A stretch of 64,000 nucleotides of DNA from UBA4742 sp963773335. Lineage in GTDB: Bacteria > Actinomycetota > Acidimicrobiia > Acidimicrobiales > Acidimicrobilacustridaceae. The stretch is taken from NCBI GenBank assembly GCA_963773335.1, contig CAVZAT010000004.1:1550001-1614000 (forward strand), given 5' to 3'. The translations under genes were made by a program, and so were the position numbers. Below are positions 35,162 to 44,622 of the stretch, in pieces (positions within the stretch are counted from its first letter, which is position 1; each line of letters opens with the position of its first letter). The notes below the pieces were generated by a model that saw nothing but the letters and a program-made list of their open reading frames with translations, did not search any database and was not told the DNA's origin.

Positions 35162-35419
35162 CTGTCCCCTATCGGCATCTCCGGGGCCCGAGAAAAGCGC
35201 GGAATTGATTCGACCGGACCAGAACCGGGACCCGACGGCCCAACTGGGCCCGCCGACCGGCCCGGGCCATCCGGCGGATGAGCCTGATGATGTGCACACA
35301 AGTGGGCGAATGCCTTGACCGCGGTGGTGTCCCGCCGATAGGGCCGCTGAGTCCTCCGCCCTCCGCCCTCCGCCTCGATCGACCGGATCGTCCCGCGATC
35401 CGGTGAGAGGAACCGTCCC

Positions 35420-37051
35420 ATGACCGCTGGCCGTCGCGCCCTGCTCATCCCCGCCACCGCGCTGGCCCTCGCGCTGGTCCTGGTGGCCTCGGCGTGCGGT
35501 TCGTCGTCCTCGTCGACCAAGGCCACCGCCTCGAGCGTCAAGACCTATGGCGGCAACCTCCCGGCCAACGAGGGCACGCCCCGCAACGGCGGGACGCTGG
35601 CCTGGGGGCTGGAGGCGGAGAGCGACAGCCTCAGCCCGATCACGGGCCGATGGGCCCTGTCGGCCCAGATGGTCGGCTCGGCCATCTTCGATCCCCTGGC
35701 CACCATGGACACCAAGGGCAACATCGTCCCCTACCTGGCCAAGTCGTTCAGCCACACACCCGACTACCAGACCTGGACCATCACGCTGCGCAGCGGCATC
35801 AACTTCCAGGACGGCGAGCCCTTCGACGCCGCGGCGGTGGCGCTCAACCTGAACACGGACCGAAGCGCGCTGGTGCCGGGCAAGGCCTGGCGCCCGGTCA
35901 CCTCGGTGACCGCCACCGGGCCGCTCACGGTGAAGGTCCAGGTCGACCAGCCGTGGGCCACCTTCCCCGACGTGTTCCTGGGCCAGAGCGGCTACATGGA
36001 AGCGCCTGCCATGATCGCCAACCCCACCGGCGGGCAGCACCCCATCGGGACCGGGCCCTTCGTGTTCAAGGAGTGGGTGGTGAACGACCACGTCACCGTG
36101 GTTCGCAACCCGCACTACTGGCAGCCGGGCCTTCCCCACCTCAACGAGATCATCTTCAAGCCCGTCCCCGACTCCGAGACGCGCCTGCAGGAACTCCAGA
36201 ACGGCACCCTCGACGCGGTGAACATGGTCACCGCCCCGCAGGTCCGGGAGATCCGCGCCGATCCCAGCCTGGAGCGCCTCGAGTACGACCGGGGCGAAGA
36301 GCTGTTCGTCCCGCTCAACACCCAGCAGCCGCCGTTCAACAACATCCACGCCCGCCTGGCGCTGGCCTACGCCACCAACACGGCCGTCTTCCTCAAGCAG
36401 CTCGGGGCGGGCATCTACACCCCGGCCAACGGCATGTTCGCTCCCGGCCAGCTGGGCTACACCCCCAACTCGGGGTATCCCACCTACGACCTGGCCAAGG
36501 CGAAGCAACAGGTCGCCCTCTACACCGCCCAGACCGGCCAACCCCTTTCGTTCACCCTCCAGGCCGTGTCCGAGATCGCCTACGCATCCCAGGACCAGCT
36601 GCTGCAATCGATGTGGCAGGCGGCCGGGGCCCACGTCACGCTCACCGCCGCCGACCAGCCCACCCAGGTGCTCAACGCGGTGCTGGGCAAGTACCAGGCC
36701 GCCGACTTCCGGCTGTTCGGCCAGCCCGATCCCGACGCCGACTACTACTGGTGGATCTCCACTTCGATCGGCGCGGCCAACGACATCTCCCTCAACATCC
36801 CGCGTTTCGCCAACGCCCAGACCGACGCCGCTCTCCAGGCGGGCCGGGCCACCACCGACGCGGCCAAGCGCAACGCCTCGTACCAGCAGTTCGAGCGGAA
36901 AGTCAACGCGTCGGTGCCCTACATCTGGCTGGCCCGCACCGACTGGGTGATCGCGTCGAGCCCGAAGGTGCACGGCTACGCCCTGGCCGGCAACGGCACC
37001 ATCGCCACGCTGGGACCCAAGACGTGGGTGGCCAACCTGTGGCTGAGCTGA
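35420..37051 (+). CDS. ABC transporter substrate-binding lipoprotein, family 5 (peptide/nickel type)
   Basis: A 543-residue protein. MTAGRRALLIPATALALALV with LVASAC forms a signal peptide and lipobox, so it is anchored outside the membrane. The body has the SBP_bac_5 layout: NGGTLAWGLEAESDSLSPIT, SAIFDPLATMDTKGNIVPYL, TWTITLRSGINFQDGEPFDA and GTGPFVFKEWVVNDHVTVVR. Relatives bind oligopeptides, dipeptides, nickel or other solutes. No permease or ATPase genes are adjacent, so it is an orphan binding protein. A GAGAGGAA ribosome-binding site precedes the ATG. Confidence 0.9.
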   Translation: MTAGRRALLIPATALALALVLVASACGSSSSSTKATASSVKTYGGNLPANEGTPRNGGTLAWGLEAESDSLSPITGRWALSAQMVGSAIFDPLATMDTKGNIVPYLAKSFSHTPDYQTWTITLRSGINFQDGEPFDAAAVALNLNTDRSALVPGKAWRPVTSVTATGPLTVKVQVDQPWATFPDVFLGQSGYMEAPAMIANPTGGQHPIGTGPFVFKEWVVNDHVTVVRNPHYWQPGLPHLNEIIFKPVPDSETRLQELQNGTLDAVNMVTAPQVREIRADPSLERLEYDRGEELFVPLNTQQPPFNNIHARLALAYATNTAVFLKQLGAGIYTPANGMFAPGQLGYTPNSGYPTYDLAKAKQQVALYTAQTGQPLSFTLQAVSEIAYASQDQLLQSMWQAAGAHVTLTAADQPTQVLNAVLGKYQAADFRLFGQPDPDADYYWWISTSIGAANDISLNIPRFANAQTDAALQAGRATTDAAKRNASYQQFERKVNASVPYIWLARTDWVIASSPKVHGYALAGNGTIATLGPKTWVANLWLS

Positions 37052-37138
37052 CGCTCAGACCCGCGTGGTGCAGTGCGCACCGCGGCCGGGTGTCCGACCG
37101 TCTCCGTGGCCGAGAGGACGACCACGTCGGTCCTCCGA

Positions 37139-38524
37139 TCAGATGATCTCGAGGTACCGAGCCAGCTCCCAGTCGGTGACGGCCGCCTGGGATCGTCGCC
37201 ACTCCCAGTTCCGGGTGGCCACGAAGTGGTCGACGAAACCGTCGCCCAGCAGGCCCCGCATCACCTTCGACTCGTCCAGGCCGGCGGTGGCCTGGGCCAG
37301 GTCGGCGGCCAGGCGCGGGCCGCCGGGTTGGGCGTAGCCGCTGCCCCGCGTCTCGGGCACCTCCAGGTCGAGCTGCTGGCGCACCCCCCACACGCCGGAG
37401 GCCACGCAGGCGGCGGTGGCCAGGTAGGGGTTGATGTCGGAACCCGGCACCCGGGATTCGAGGCGGGTGGCGCCGGCGCCACCGGGGATCAGCCGGCAGG
37501 CCACGGTCCGGTTGTCCACCCCCCAGCTGGGCGTGGTCGGCGCCCAGTACCCCTCGACCAGGCGCTTGTAGCTGTTCACCGTGGGCGCCAGCAGCGCCAG
37601 GATCTCCGGCAGCAGCGTCAGCTGGCCCGCCACGTAGGATCGGGCGGTGGCGCTGAGGCCCCGATCGCCGTCCGGGTCGAAGAACTGGTTGGCGCCGTCG
37701 CGCCACAGGCTCTGGTGGATGTGACCGCTGCACCCGGGCAGGTCCGGGTTCCAGCGGGCCATGAACGAGGCCAGGATGCCCAGGCGTGAGGCGATCTCCT
37801 TGGCCGCCGACTTGAACAGCACGGCCCGGTCGGCGGCCTCCAGCGCATCGCTGTAGGCGATGGCCGCCTCGAACACCCCCGGGCCGGTCTCGGTGTGGAG
37901 CCCCTCGAGGGGCACACCGAAGGCCCGCAGGTCCGACAGCAGGGCGTCGAAATAGGGCTGGTTCTGGCTCTGGCGCAGGATCGAGTAGCCGAACATGCCC
38001 GGGGTGAGCGGCGTCAGCTCGCGGTAGCCCTTGTCGCGCAGCGAGGCCGGGCTCTCCCGGAAGTTGAACCACTCGAACTCGAGGCCGACCTGGAGGTCGA
38101 GGCCACCGGCCGCTGCGTCGTCGAGGACCCGACGCAGCACCTGGCGGGGGCACACGGCCAGCGGTGCGCCGTCCTCGTCCACGAACTCGCCCAGGAAGAA
38201 CAGCCGGTCCTGCTCCCAGGGGATGCGCCTCCGGGTGGTGAGGTCGATGCGCACCTGGGCGTCGGGGTAGCCCGACTGCCAGCCCGTGTAGGCGGAGTTG
38301 TCGTAGCACTGGTCGTCGGAGTCCCACCCGAACACGACGTTGCAGAACCCGAAGCCCTTGCGGGCCGCCGACAGGAACTTCGCCTTGTCCAGGTACTTGC
38401 CGCGCAGGACGCCGTCGATGTCGGTCACCGCCACCTTGACGACCTGGTCCGGAGCCGCCTCGACCTCGGCCAGCACGGCGTCGATGTCGGTGGGGTCGGA
38501 CCGGGGGGGCGGGTCGGGGCTCAC
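37139..38524 (-). CDS. Glutamine synthetase-fold enzyme (gamma-glutamyl ligase, PuuA-like)
   Basis: A 461-residue protein starting with GTG (VSPDPPPRSDPTDIDAVLAE). VAVTDIDGVLRGKYLDKAKF opens the beta-grasp domain; GLEFEWFNF supplies the metal-binding glutamates; GCSGHIHQSLW is the family G-x2-x-H-x-H motif; and RLESRVPGSDINPYLATAAC is the glutamate-binding C-terminal block. The divergence from true GlnA (absence of the adenylylation tyrosine loop) suggests ligation of glutamate to an amine or another substrate rather than ammonia. It lies between a binding lipoprotein and an FGGY kinase, and is divergent from the kinase. Confidence 0.85.
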   Translation of the reverse strand: MSPDPPPRSDPTDIDAVLAEVEAAPDQVVKVAVTDIDGVLRGKYLDKAKFLSAARKGFGFCNVVFGWDSDDQCYDNSAYTGWQSGYPDAQVRIDLTTRRRIPWEQDRLFFLGEFVDEDGAPLAVCPRQVLRRVLDDAAAGGLDLQVGLEFEWFNFRESPASLRDKGYRELTPLTPGMFGYSILRQSQNQPYFDALLSDLRAFGVPLEGLHTETGPGVFEAAIAYSDALEAADRAVLFKSAAKEIASRLGILASFMARWNPDLPGCSGHIHQSLWRDGANQFFDPDGDRGLSATARSYVAGQLTLLPEILALLAPTVNSYKRLVEGYWAPTTPSWGVDNRTVACRLIPGGAGATRLESRVPGSDINPYLATAACVASGVWGVRQQLDLEVPETRGSGYAQPGGPRLAADLAQATAGLDESKVMRGLLGDGFVDHFVATRNWEWRRSQAAVTDWELARYLEII

Positions 38525-38638
38525 CGGCCCGGAGTGTAGGCGCTCCTCCCATTTCGGAAATCCTTGTCTGCGGATTCCGCGCGGTTCGATGCCCAGTTTT
38601 GGGGCGGGTAGCGTGAGCCCGCGCCGGCAGCCGAGGGG

Positions 38639-40276
38639 ATGATGACGAGCGTGGTCACGACGACGACAACCAGCGGCCCGTACGTCCTGGCCGTCGACCT
38701 GGGCACCGGCGGACCGAAGGTGGCGCTGGTGTCGACCCAGGGTGTGGTGGTGGGCCACACCTACGAGACCAACGACCTGATCCTGTTGCCCGACGGCGGG
38801 GTCGAGCAGGACCCCGAACAATGGTGGACCACCATCGTGTCGGGGACCAAGCGCCTGCTGGCCCAGAGGCTCGTCCCGATCGACGAGATCGTGGCCATCT
38901 CCATCACCAGCCAGTGGATGACCACCGTGGCCGTCGACGGCAACGGCCACCACCTGGGCAACGCCATCAGCTGGATGGACACCCGCGGCGCCCGATGGGC
39001 CCAACAGGCGGCTGGCGGGGGTCTGACCGTGCCCACCACCAGCTACAACGCCCGCAAGCTGCGCCAGTGGTTGCGATTGACGGGCGGGGTCCCGTCGCGC
39101 ACAGGCAAGGACCCGGTGGGCCAGATGCTCTTCCTCAAGCACGAGCGCCCCGAGATCTACCGGGACGCGGCGGTGTTCCTCGAACCGATGGACTACCTGA
39201 ACCTGCGCCTGACCGGCCGGGCTGTGGCCTCCTACGACACGATCGTGGGTCATTGGGTGACCGACAACCGCGACCTGTCGACCGTGGCCTACGACGACGA
39301 GCTGATCGAGTGGGTGGGCGTCGAGCGCGACAAGCTCCCCGAGCTGGTGCCCACCGGCTCGGTCATCGGCCCGCTCACCGCCGAGGCGGCCCGCCACCTG
39401 GGACTGCCAACCTCGGTGGTGGTCGTCGCCGGCACCGGCGACACCGCGTCAGCCGGGATCGGAGCGGGCGCCACCCGCGACTACGAGGGCCACCTCTACA
39501 TCGGCACGTCGTCGTGGCTGTCGTGCCATGTGCCCTTCAAGCGCACCGACATCCTGTCCAACATCACATCCCTGCCGTCGGGCATCCCCGGTCACTACTG
39601 GGTGGCCACCGAGCAGGACACGGCGGGCAAGTGCCTGACGTGGCTCATCGACAACCTGCTCTACCCCGACGACGACCTGTCGGTCGGGCCACCGGGCCAG
39701 CCCCGCCCCGACGACGTGTTCGAGCGCATCGAGCGGGAGGTGGCGGCGGCCGAGCCGGGCAGCGGCAACCTCATCTTCCTGCCCTGGCTCAACGGCGAGC
39801 GCACCCCGGTGGACGACCACCACCTCCGCGGCGGCTGGTTCAACGCGTCGTTGGCCACGGGGCGACCCGAACTGGTGCGCTCGGTGCTCGAGGGTGTGGC
39901 CCTGAACACGCGATGGATGAACCAGGCCACCGAGAAGTTCACCAAACGGCGCTTCGAGCACCTCAACTTCGTGGGCGGCGGCGCCCGCTCCGAGTCCTGG
40001 TGCCAGATCCTGGCCGACGTGCTGGACCGGCCCATCCGCCGGTTGGCCGATCCCGTGCTGGCCAACGCCCGTGGGGCGGCCTTCTCGGCCTCGGTGGCGT
40101 TGGGCCACCTGCGGTGGGAAGACATACCGTCGCGCGTCGAAGTGGTCGAGACCTACCAGCCCAACCCGACCACCCGAGCCACCTACGACCGGCTGTTCGG
40201 CGTCTTCGTCGGCCTGTACAAGAAGAACAAGGGTCTGTACACCAAGCTCAACCGCCACTCACCTCGACAAGACTGA
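38639..40276 (+). CDS. FGGY-family carbohydrate kinase (xylulokinase-like)
   Basis: A 545-residue protein. YVLAVDLGTGGPKVALVSTQ is the phosphate-1 loop, followed by ISITSQWMTTVAVDGNGHHL and ISWMDTRGARW, which carry the substrate-binding aspartate. VVVAGTGDTASAGIGAGATR is the phosphate-2 loop, and HLNFVGGGARSESWCQILAD the adenosine loop. Length is normal. It phosphorylates a sugar or polyol; xylulose, glycerol and similar compounds cannot be told apart from sequence alone. It is followed after 72 bases by a PLP enzyme on the same strand. Confidence 0.9.
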   Translation: MMTSVVTTTTTSGPYVLAVDLGTGGPKVALVSTQGVVVGHTYETNDLILLPDGGVEQDPEQWWTTIVSGTKRLLAQRLVPIDEIVAISITSQWMTTVAVDGNGHHLGNAISWMDTRGARWAQQAAGGGLTVPTTSYNARKLRQWLRLTGGVPSRTGKDPVGQMLFLKHERPEIYRDAAVFLEPMDYLNLRLTGRAVASYDTIVGHWVTDNRDLSTVAYDDELIEWVGVERDKLPELVPTGSVIGPLTAEAARHLGLPTSVVVVAGTGDTASAGIGAGATRDYEGHLYIGTSSWLSCHVPFKRTDILSNITSLPSGIPGHYWVATEQDTAGKCLTWLIDNLLYPDDDLSVGPPGQPRPDDVFERIEREVAAAEPGSGNLIFLPWLNGERTPVDDHHLRGGWFNASLATGRPELVRSVLEGVALNTRWMNQATEKFTKRRFEHLNFVGGGARSESWCQILADVLDRPIRRLADPVLANARGAAFSASVALGHLRWEDIPSRVEVVETYQPNPTTRATYDRLFGVFVGLYKKNKGLYTKLNRHSPRQD

Positions 40277-40289
40277 TTCCGCCATGACC

Positions 40290-40334
40290 GAAGACAAGTT
40301 GCCTGAAGACAAGTTGACTGAAGACAAGTTGCCT
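40290..40334. repeat. Three tandem 15-base repeats before the PLP decarboxylase
   Basis: gaagacaagttgcct occurs three times in a row (40290-40304, 40305-40319 with one change, 40320-40334). It would code EDKLP-EDKLT-EDKLP if translated from the ATG at 40284, but that frame is out of step with the following gene. Confidence 0.85.
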
Positions 40335-40348
40335 GAAGCGCCAAGGAC

Positions 40349-41764
40349 GTGCAGAGCCCGGTTCCCGAGCCGACCGTCCGCCAGTACCGAGAGCACTACG
40401 AGACCTTCGCGGCCATCCCCGCCATCGGCCGCGACCGCGACGAGGTGTTGGCGGAGATGGCCGCCATGGCCGACCAGGAGGCCGCCCGCTGGGCCGACGG
40501 CTTCGCCTCGGGCTCGGTCTACAACGGCGATCCCGACCACATCGACTTCCTCAACCAGGTCTACGCCCTCAACTCCCAGGCCAACCCGCTGCACACCGAC
40601 CTGTGGCCCAGCGCGGTGAAGTACGAGAGCGAGATCGTGGCCATGACCGCGTCCATGCTGGGCGGCGGCGACATCGGCGGCGGCCCCGGCACCGACACCG
40701 GCATCGTGGGGACGGTGTCGTCGGGGGGCAGCGAGAGCATCCAGCTGGCCATGAAGACCTACCGGGACCACGCTCGGGCCACTCGGGGCATCGACCACCC
40801 GCAGATGATCGTGCCCATCAGCGCGCATGCCGCATTCGACAAGGCCGCCCAGTACTTCGGCATCGACATCGTGCACGTGCCCACGGGCCCCGACGGCCGG
40901 GCCGACGTAGCCGCCACCGAGGCCGCCATCACCGACGACACGGTCGTCATCGTGGGCTCGTCGCCGTCGTTCCCCCACGGTGTCATCGACCCCATCCAGG
41001 CCCTCAGCGAGCTGGCGGCCGAACGGGGCATCGGTTTCCACACCGACGCCTGCCTGGGTGGGTTCGTGCTGCCGTGGGCCGAGCAGTTGGGCTACCCGGT
41101 CCCCGGCTTCGACTTTCGCCTGCCCGGCGTGACCTCGATGTCGGCCGACACCCACAAGTACGGCTACGCGGCCAAGGGCACCTCGGTGGTGCTCTACCGC
41201 AGCCTCGAGCTGCGCCACTTCCAGTACTTCACCACCACCGACTGGCCCGGCGGGCTGTACTGCTCGCCCACCTTCGCCGGCAGTCGGCCGGGCGCACTGA
41301 GCGCCGCCTGCTGGGCGGCCCTGGTGTCGGTGGGCCGAGCCGGGTACCTGGAGGCCACCCGCCGCATCCTGGAGGTGGCCGATCGCATCAAGGCCGCCCT
41401 GCGGACGGACTTCGCCGAGCTCGACATCATCGGCGATCCGCTGTTCGTCATCGCCTTCACCAGCAACGACGAGTCCCTCGACATCTTCCGGGTGTTCGAT
41501 GCCATGAGCCGCCGGGGCTGGAGTCTCAACGGCCTACACCGACCCGCCGCCCTGCACCTGTGCGTCACCCTGCGCCACACCCAGCCCGGCGTGGCGCCGC
41601 GGTTCCTCACCGATCTGCGCGACGCCATCGACGAGGTGCGGGCCGACCCGACCCGCGAGGGCGGCATGGCCCCCATCTACGGCATGGCGGACACGATCGA
41701 TGACCGTGGCCTGGTGGCCGACGCCCTGCTCGACCACATGGACAACTGGTTCCGGCTCTCGTGA
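40349..41764 (+). CDS. PLP-dependent decarboxylase / sphingosine-phosphate-lyase-like enzyme
   Basis: About 471 residues from the GTG (VQSPVPEPTVRQYREHYETF). GTVSSGGSESIQLAMKTYRD is the phosphate-binding region, GIGFHTDACLGGFVLPWAEQ has the PLP-ring aspartate, and SADTHKYGYAAKGTSVVLYR contains the Schiff-base lysine (THK). The order and length fit the group II decarboxylase/S1P-lyase branch. An ATG at 40284 with a MTEDKLPEDKLTEDKLPEA leader could be the true start if one indel near 40340 is assumed, since KDVQ continues it neatly. Products may be an amine or an aldehyde plus a phospho-compound. Confidence 0.87.
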   Translation: MQSPVPEPTVRQYREHYETFAAIPAIGRDRDEVLAEMAAMADQEAARWADGFASGSVYNGDPDHIDFLNQVYALNSQANPLHTDLWPSAVKYESEIVAMTASMLGGGDIGGGPGTDTGIVGTVSSGGSESIQLAMKTYRDHARATRGIDHPQMIVPISAHAAFDKAAQYFGIDIVHVPTGPDGRADVAATEAAITDDTVVIVGSSPSFPHGVIDPIQALSELAAERGIGFHTDACLGGFVLPWAEQLGYPVPGFDFRLPGVTSMSADTHKYGYAAKGTSVVLYRSLELRHFQYFTTTDWPGGLYCSPTFAGSRPGALSAACWAALVSVGRAGYLEATRRILEVADRIKAALRTDFAELDIIGDPLFVIAFTSNDESLDIFRVFDAMSRRGWSLNGLHRPAALHLCVTLRHTQPGVAPRFLTDLRDAIDEVRADPTREGGMAPIYGMADTIDDRGLVADALLDHMDNWFRLS

Positions 41765-41798
41765 GCCCGACCCCGAACCGAAAGCTCCCCCCACCGCC

Positions 41799-42434
41799 AT
41801 GACCGACGACGAGCCCCGTTCCCGACCGGCACCGCCCACCGTGGAGGTGGCCACCGCCGCCGACCGGGTGGTGCTGAGCGAGGTCCTGGCCCGCGCCTTC
41901 TGGGACGATCCGGTGTGGCAGTGGCTGTTCCCCGACGAGTCGAGCCAGTCCCGGCGCCTCGCCCTCACCTTCCGGGCCTACCTGCGCGACGCCACCCGGG
42001 TGGGCACGGTCCTGACCACCCCCGGACGCCAGGGCGCCGCGCTCTGGAAGCCCCCGGGGAAGTGGAAGCTCTCCAACCTGTCCCTGCTCAAGGCCGCCCC
42101 GGAGCTGCTGCGAGCGTTCGGGACCCGGGTGTTCGCCTCGCTGGAGATCGAGCGGGCAGTCGAGTCCAAGCACCCCCACGATCCCCACTGGTACCTGGCG
42201 GTGATCGGCACCGATCCGCCGGCCCAGGGCCTGGGGGTGGGTGGCGCGCTGATCACCAGGATCACCGAGCGCTGCGACCGGGCCGGGCTGCCCGCCTACC
42301 TGGAGTCGTCCAAGGACGTCAACGTGCCCTACTACGAGCGCTTCGGCTTCCGGGTCACCGGCGAGACCCGCCTCGGCTCGGACGGCCCGACGATCTGGTT
42401 CATGTGGCGCGACCCCCAGGTACCCGAAGGCTGA
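41799..42434 (+). CDS. GNAT family N-acetyltransferase
   Basis: A 211-residue protein. VEVATAADRVVLSEVLARAF is the first strand and helix; WYLAVIGTDPPAQGLGVGGA is the acetyl-CoA site (V-x2-x-x-Q-G-x-G-x-G); ALITRITERCDRAGLPAYLE then NVPYYERFGFRVTGE is the usual end, with Y-E-x2-G-F. It acetylates an unknown amine. It starts 35 bases after the PLP enzyme and may share its transcript. Confidence 0.87.
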   Translation: MTDDEPRSRPAPPTVEVATAADRVVLSEVLARAFWDDPVWQWLFPDESSQSRRLALTFRAYLRDATRVGTVLTTPGRQGAALWKPPGKWKLSNLSLLKAAPELLRAFGTRVFASLEIERAVESKHPHDPHWYLAVIGTDPPAQGLGVGGALITRITERCDRAGLPAYLESSKDVNVPYYERFGFRVTGETRLGSDGPTIWFMWRDPQVPEG

Positions 42435-42543
42435 GGTGTCGCGCCCGCGACGCTCGGTGTCCAGCTCGTCGCCGGCTGGGTCGCCTGATCGGTCGCCCAT
42501 CGCTCCCAGGGTGAGCGGCCCGGCGTCGTGTCACACTTCGGCC

Positions 42544-42906
42544 ATGCCTGCACCCCTGCTCGGACTCCGCACCGTCATCTACCCGGCCCCGCAACTCGAC
42601 CAGGCCAAGGCCTGGTGGAGCGAGATGCTCGGCGTCGCCCCGTATTTCGACGAACCCTTCTACGTCGGTTTCGAGGTCGGCGGCTACGAGTTGGGTCTGC
42701 TGCCCGACGGCGATCCCGCCGACGGCGCGCTGGTCTACTGGGGTGTCCCGGACGTGGCCGAGGCGGTGGCCCAGGCCATCGCCTCCGGGGCCACCGTGCA
42801 CGTCGAGGCCACGGAGGTGGGCGAGGGCATCGTCACCGCCACCGTCCGCACTCCACCCGGCATGATCCTCGGTTTCATCTACAACCCGCAGTTCGCTGCT
42901 GGGTGA
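42544..42906 (+). CDS. VOC family protein (single-module)
   Basis: A 120-residue protein starting MPAPLLGLRTVIYPAPQLDQ. AKAWWSEMLGVAPYFDEPFY and YELGLLPDGDPADGALVYWG are the beta-alpha and strand elements of a bleomycin-resistance/glyoxalase fold. IVTATVRTPPGMILGFIYNP replaces the usual catalytic glutamate strand with ILGFIYN, so metal chemistry is doubtful and binding is more likely. Full length for a single-module member that works as a dimer. Confidence 0.83.
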   Translation: MPAPLLGLRTVIYPAPQLDQAKAWWSEMLGVAPYFDEPFYVGFEVGGYELGLLPDGDPADGALVYWGVPDVAEAVAQAIASGATVHVEATEVGEGIVTATVRTPPGMILGFIYNPQFAAG

Positions 42907-43059
42907 CGCCCGAGACGGGCTGGATCCGGTGGTTCAGGCGCCGCCCCCACACCTGACCGAAGCGAGCAGGCCCGGACCTGATCGTCGGATCGGGGCGCAG
43001 CAAATCACATGGCTGTAACATCCGGCCACCCACGTGATGGCACCACCAAGGCAGCCGCG

Positions 43060-43632
43060 ATGAACCACCCGCTCAACCAGGCCCTGGTCCGCACGATCCT
43101 CGAACACGCGGCCGACTATCCGTGGCGGTCCCAGGGCATCGGCCTGCTGGCGCTCCGCCTCGACGACCGCCGCGAGCACCGCCTCCACGTTTGGGATCCC
43201 GGCGCCTGCATCAGCGATCCGCCCGTCCACGATCACCCCTACGACTTCACCTCCGAGATTGTCGTCGGTGAGTTGATCAACACCCGCTACGTCGAGGACC
43301 CGAGCGGCGACGAGTACCGCCGCGAGCGCTACCGGCCCAACGACGAGAACGACCGTCGCAACGACACGGTCCGCCTGGTCGGCAATTCGACCACCTTCGG
43401 CCCCGGCGATCGCTACCACCAGCGCGCCGCCGAGCTGCACGACAGCCACCAGACCCCCGGCACCGTGACCATCATGCGTTGCGATTGGCGTGATCGGCCC
43501 GAGCTGACCGTGTGCCTCCGGCCCCGTGCCCCCTGGGTGTCCGGCCAGGCGCAGCCCGCCACCGACGACGAGATCAAACGCATCACCGCCACCGCGCTCG
43601 ACCTGTTCGACGCCGCCCAGAGGTCCGAGTAG
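43060..43632 (+). CDS. Cupin-like protein of the cysteine-dioxygenase type
   Basis: About 190 residues from the ATG at 43060, chosen because AAGG lies eight bases upstream; an ATG at 43009 would add 17 residues. HRLHVWDPGACISDPPVHDH followed by PYDFTSEIVVGELINTRYVE gives the H-x-H and later E of a cupin metal site, and TFGPGDRYHQRAAELHDSHQ a second histidine-rich strand. It could oxidise a thiol or small acid, but no assigned substrate fits. It stands alone on the plus strand. Confidence 0.7.
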   Translation: MNHPLNQALVRTILEHAADYPWRSQGIGLLALRLDDRREHRLHVWDPGACISDPPVHDHPYDFTSEIVVGELINTRYVEDPSGDEYRRERYRPNDENDRRNDTVRLVGNSTTFGPGDRYHQRAAELHDSHQTPGTVTIMRCDWRDRPELTVCLRPRAPWVSGQAQPATDDEIKRITATALDLFDAAQRSE

Positions 43633-43740
43633 ACCGACGCGCCGCCAGGTTTGGCTCCGTAGCGGTGAGACATCTCCGGCCAACGAGGCGGAACCCGTCG
43701 GCTTTGCCGTTGGTGCGGGGTGGCCAGGTGTGGATGGGAT

Positions 43741-44601
43741 CTACATCTGGCTCGGGTCCGGGGCCAGGGCGGCCATGAGCTGTCGGGCACGTTCGCTGCG
43801 GGCCTCGATCTCGTGGATGGAGTGGTCGGCCGCCTTCACCACGACGACGTCGGCCCGGTCTCGGCTCGGCTCGATGTGGTCGACCAGGTTCGGCAGGTTC
43901 ACCTGCTCCCACACCTGATCGGCGATGGCGCCGAAGGCCTCGTCGTCGAGCCCGGAGAAGCTGTCGTAGAACGACGATCCGTCGCCGGTGGCCTCGGCCC
44001 GAAGCTGCGCCACCCGGCTGCGGTACCAGGCCCGCAGATCCGGCTCGGCCGCGTCCACGTACACCCCCAGGTCCAGCTGATCGGCCACCGAGGGCCCCCT
44101 CCTGGGGGCGCCGCGGGATCCCTGACCGCTCGGCGGGTCCTGCAGCACGTTCAGGCCCTCGACCACCACGACGGCCGCCCCGCCCACCTGGGTCGAGCGG
44201 CCCGGCACGACGTCATAGGCCAGGTGGTCGTAGACGGGCGCCTCGACGTGTCGATCCCCCTGCTCGAGGCGCACCACCACGGCCAGCAGCGACTCGTAGT
44301 CATAGGTCTCGGGGTAGCCCTTGCGAACCGTCAACCCACGCCGCTCGAGCTCGGCGTTGGGCCACAGGAACCCATCGGTGGACAGGATCTCGGTCCCCAA
44401 CCCGTGCTCGTCGATCAGGACCTGGGCCAGCGCTTCGGCGGTGGTGCTCTTGCCCGAGGCCACCGCCCCGGCCAGCCCCACCAGGCCGGGTCGGTGCTGA
44501 TGCTCGCCGATGGCCACGGCCGCGGCCACCAGCCGGGCGAGCGGCCGGGTGGCGGCCCGCAGCCCGGGGATGCCCAGCACGGGATCGGGCTCTTCGGGCA
44601 T
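43741..44601 (-). CDS. coaA: Type I pantothenate kinase
   Basis: A 286-residue protein. GLVGLAGAVASGKSTTAEAL holds the Walker A; LTVRKGYPETYDYESLLAVV and VVVVEGLNVLQDPPS are the CoaA-specific blocks that grip pantothenate and the second phosphate site. VYVDAAEPDLRAWYRSRVAQ and SSFYDSF complete the family pattern. It phosphorylates pantothenate as the first and rate-limiting step to coenzyme A, usually inhibited by CoA. Its downstream end is followed by a short AT-poor gap; upstream is the haloalkane dehalogenase. Confidence 0.9.
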   Translation of the reverse strand: MPEEPDPVLGIPGLRAATRPLARLVAAAVAIGEHQHRPGLVGLAGAVASGKSTTAEALAQVLIDEHGLGTEILSTDGFLWPNAELERRGLTVRKGYPETYDYESLLAVVVRLEQGDRHVEAPVYDHLAYDVVPGRSTQVGGAAVVVVEGLNVLQDPPSGQGSRGAPRRGPSVADQLDLGVYVDAAEPDLRAWYRSRVAQLRAEATGDGSSFYDSFSGLDDEAFGAIADQVWEQVNLPNLVDHIEPSRDRADVVVVKAADHSIHEIEARSERARQLMAALAPDPSQM

Positions 44602-44622
44602 CCGGCCAGTGTGGCCCCTCGC

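Noticed and set aside
35237..35250. GGCCCA-AC-TGGGCC hairpin upstream of the binding lipoprotein
   Set aside because: Short GC-only arms are expected by chance in this composition, and no T-run makes it a terminator.
35162..36973. The open frame of the FtsK-like protein extends upstream through the binding-lipoprotein gene, suggesting a 1699-residue protein
   Set aside because: That part is antisense to a clear SBP family 5 gene and is low-complexity Gly/Arg sequence typical of shadow frames; a good ribosome-binding site and GTG lie at 35161.
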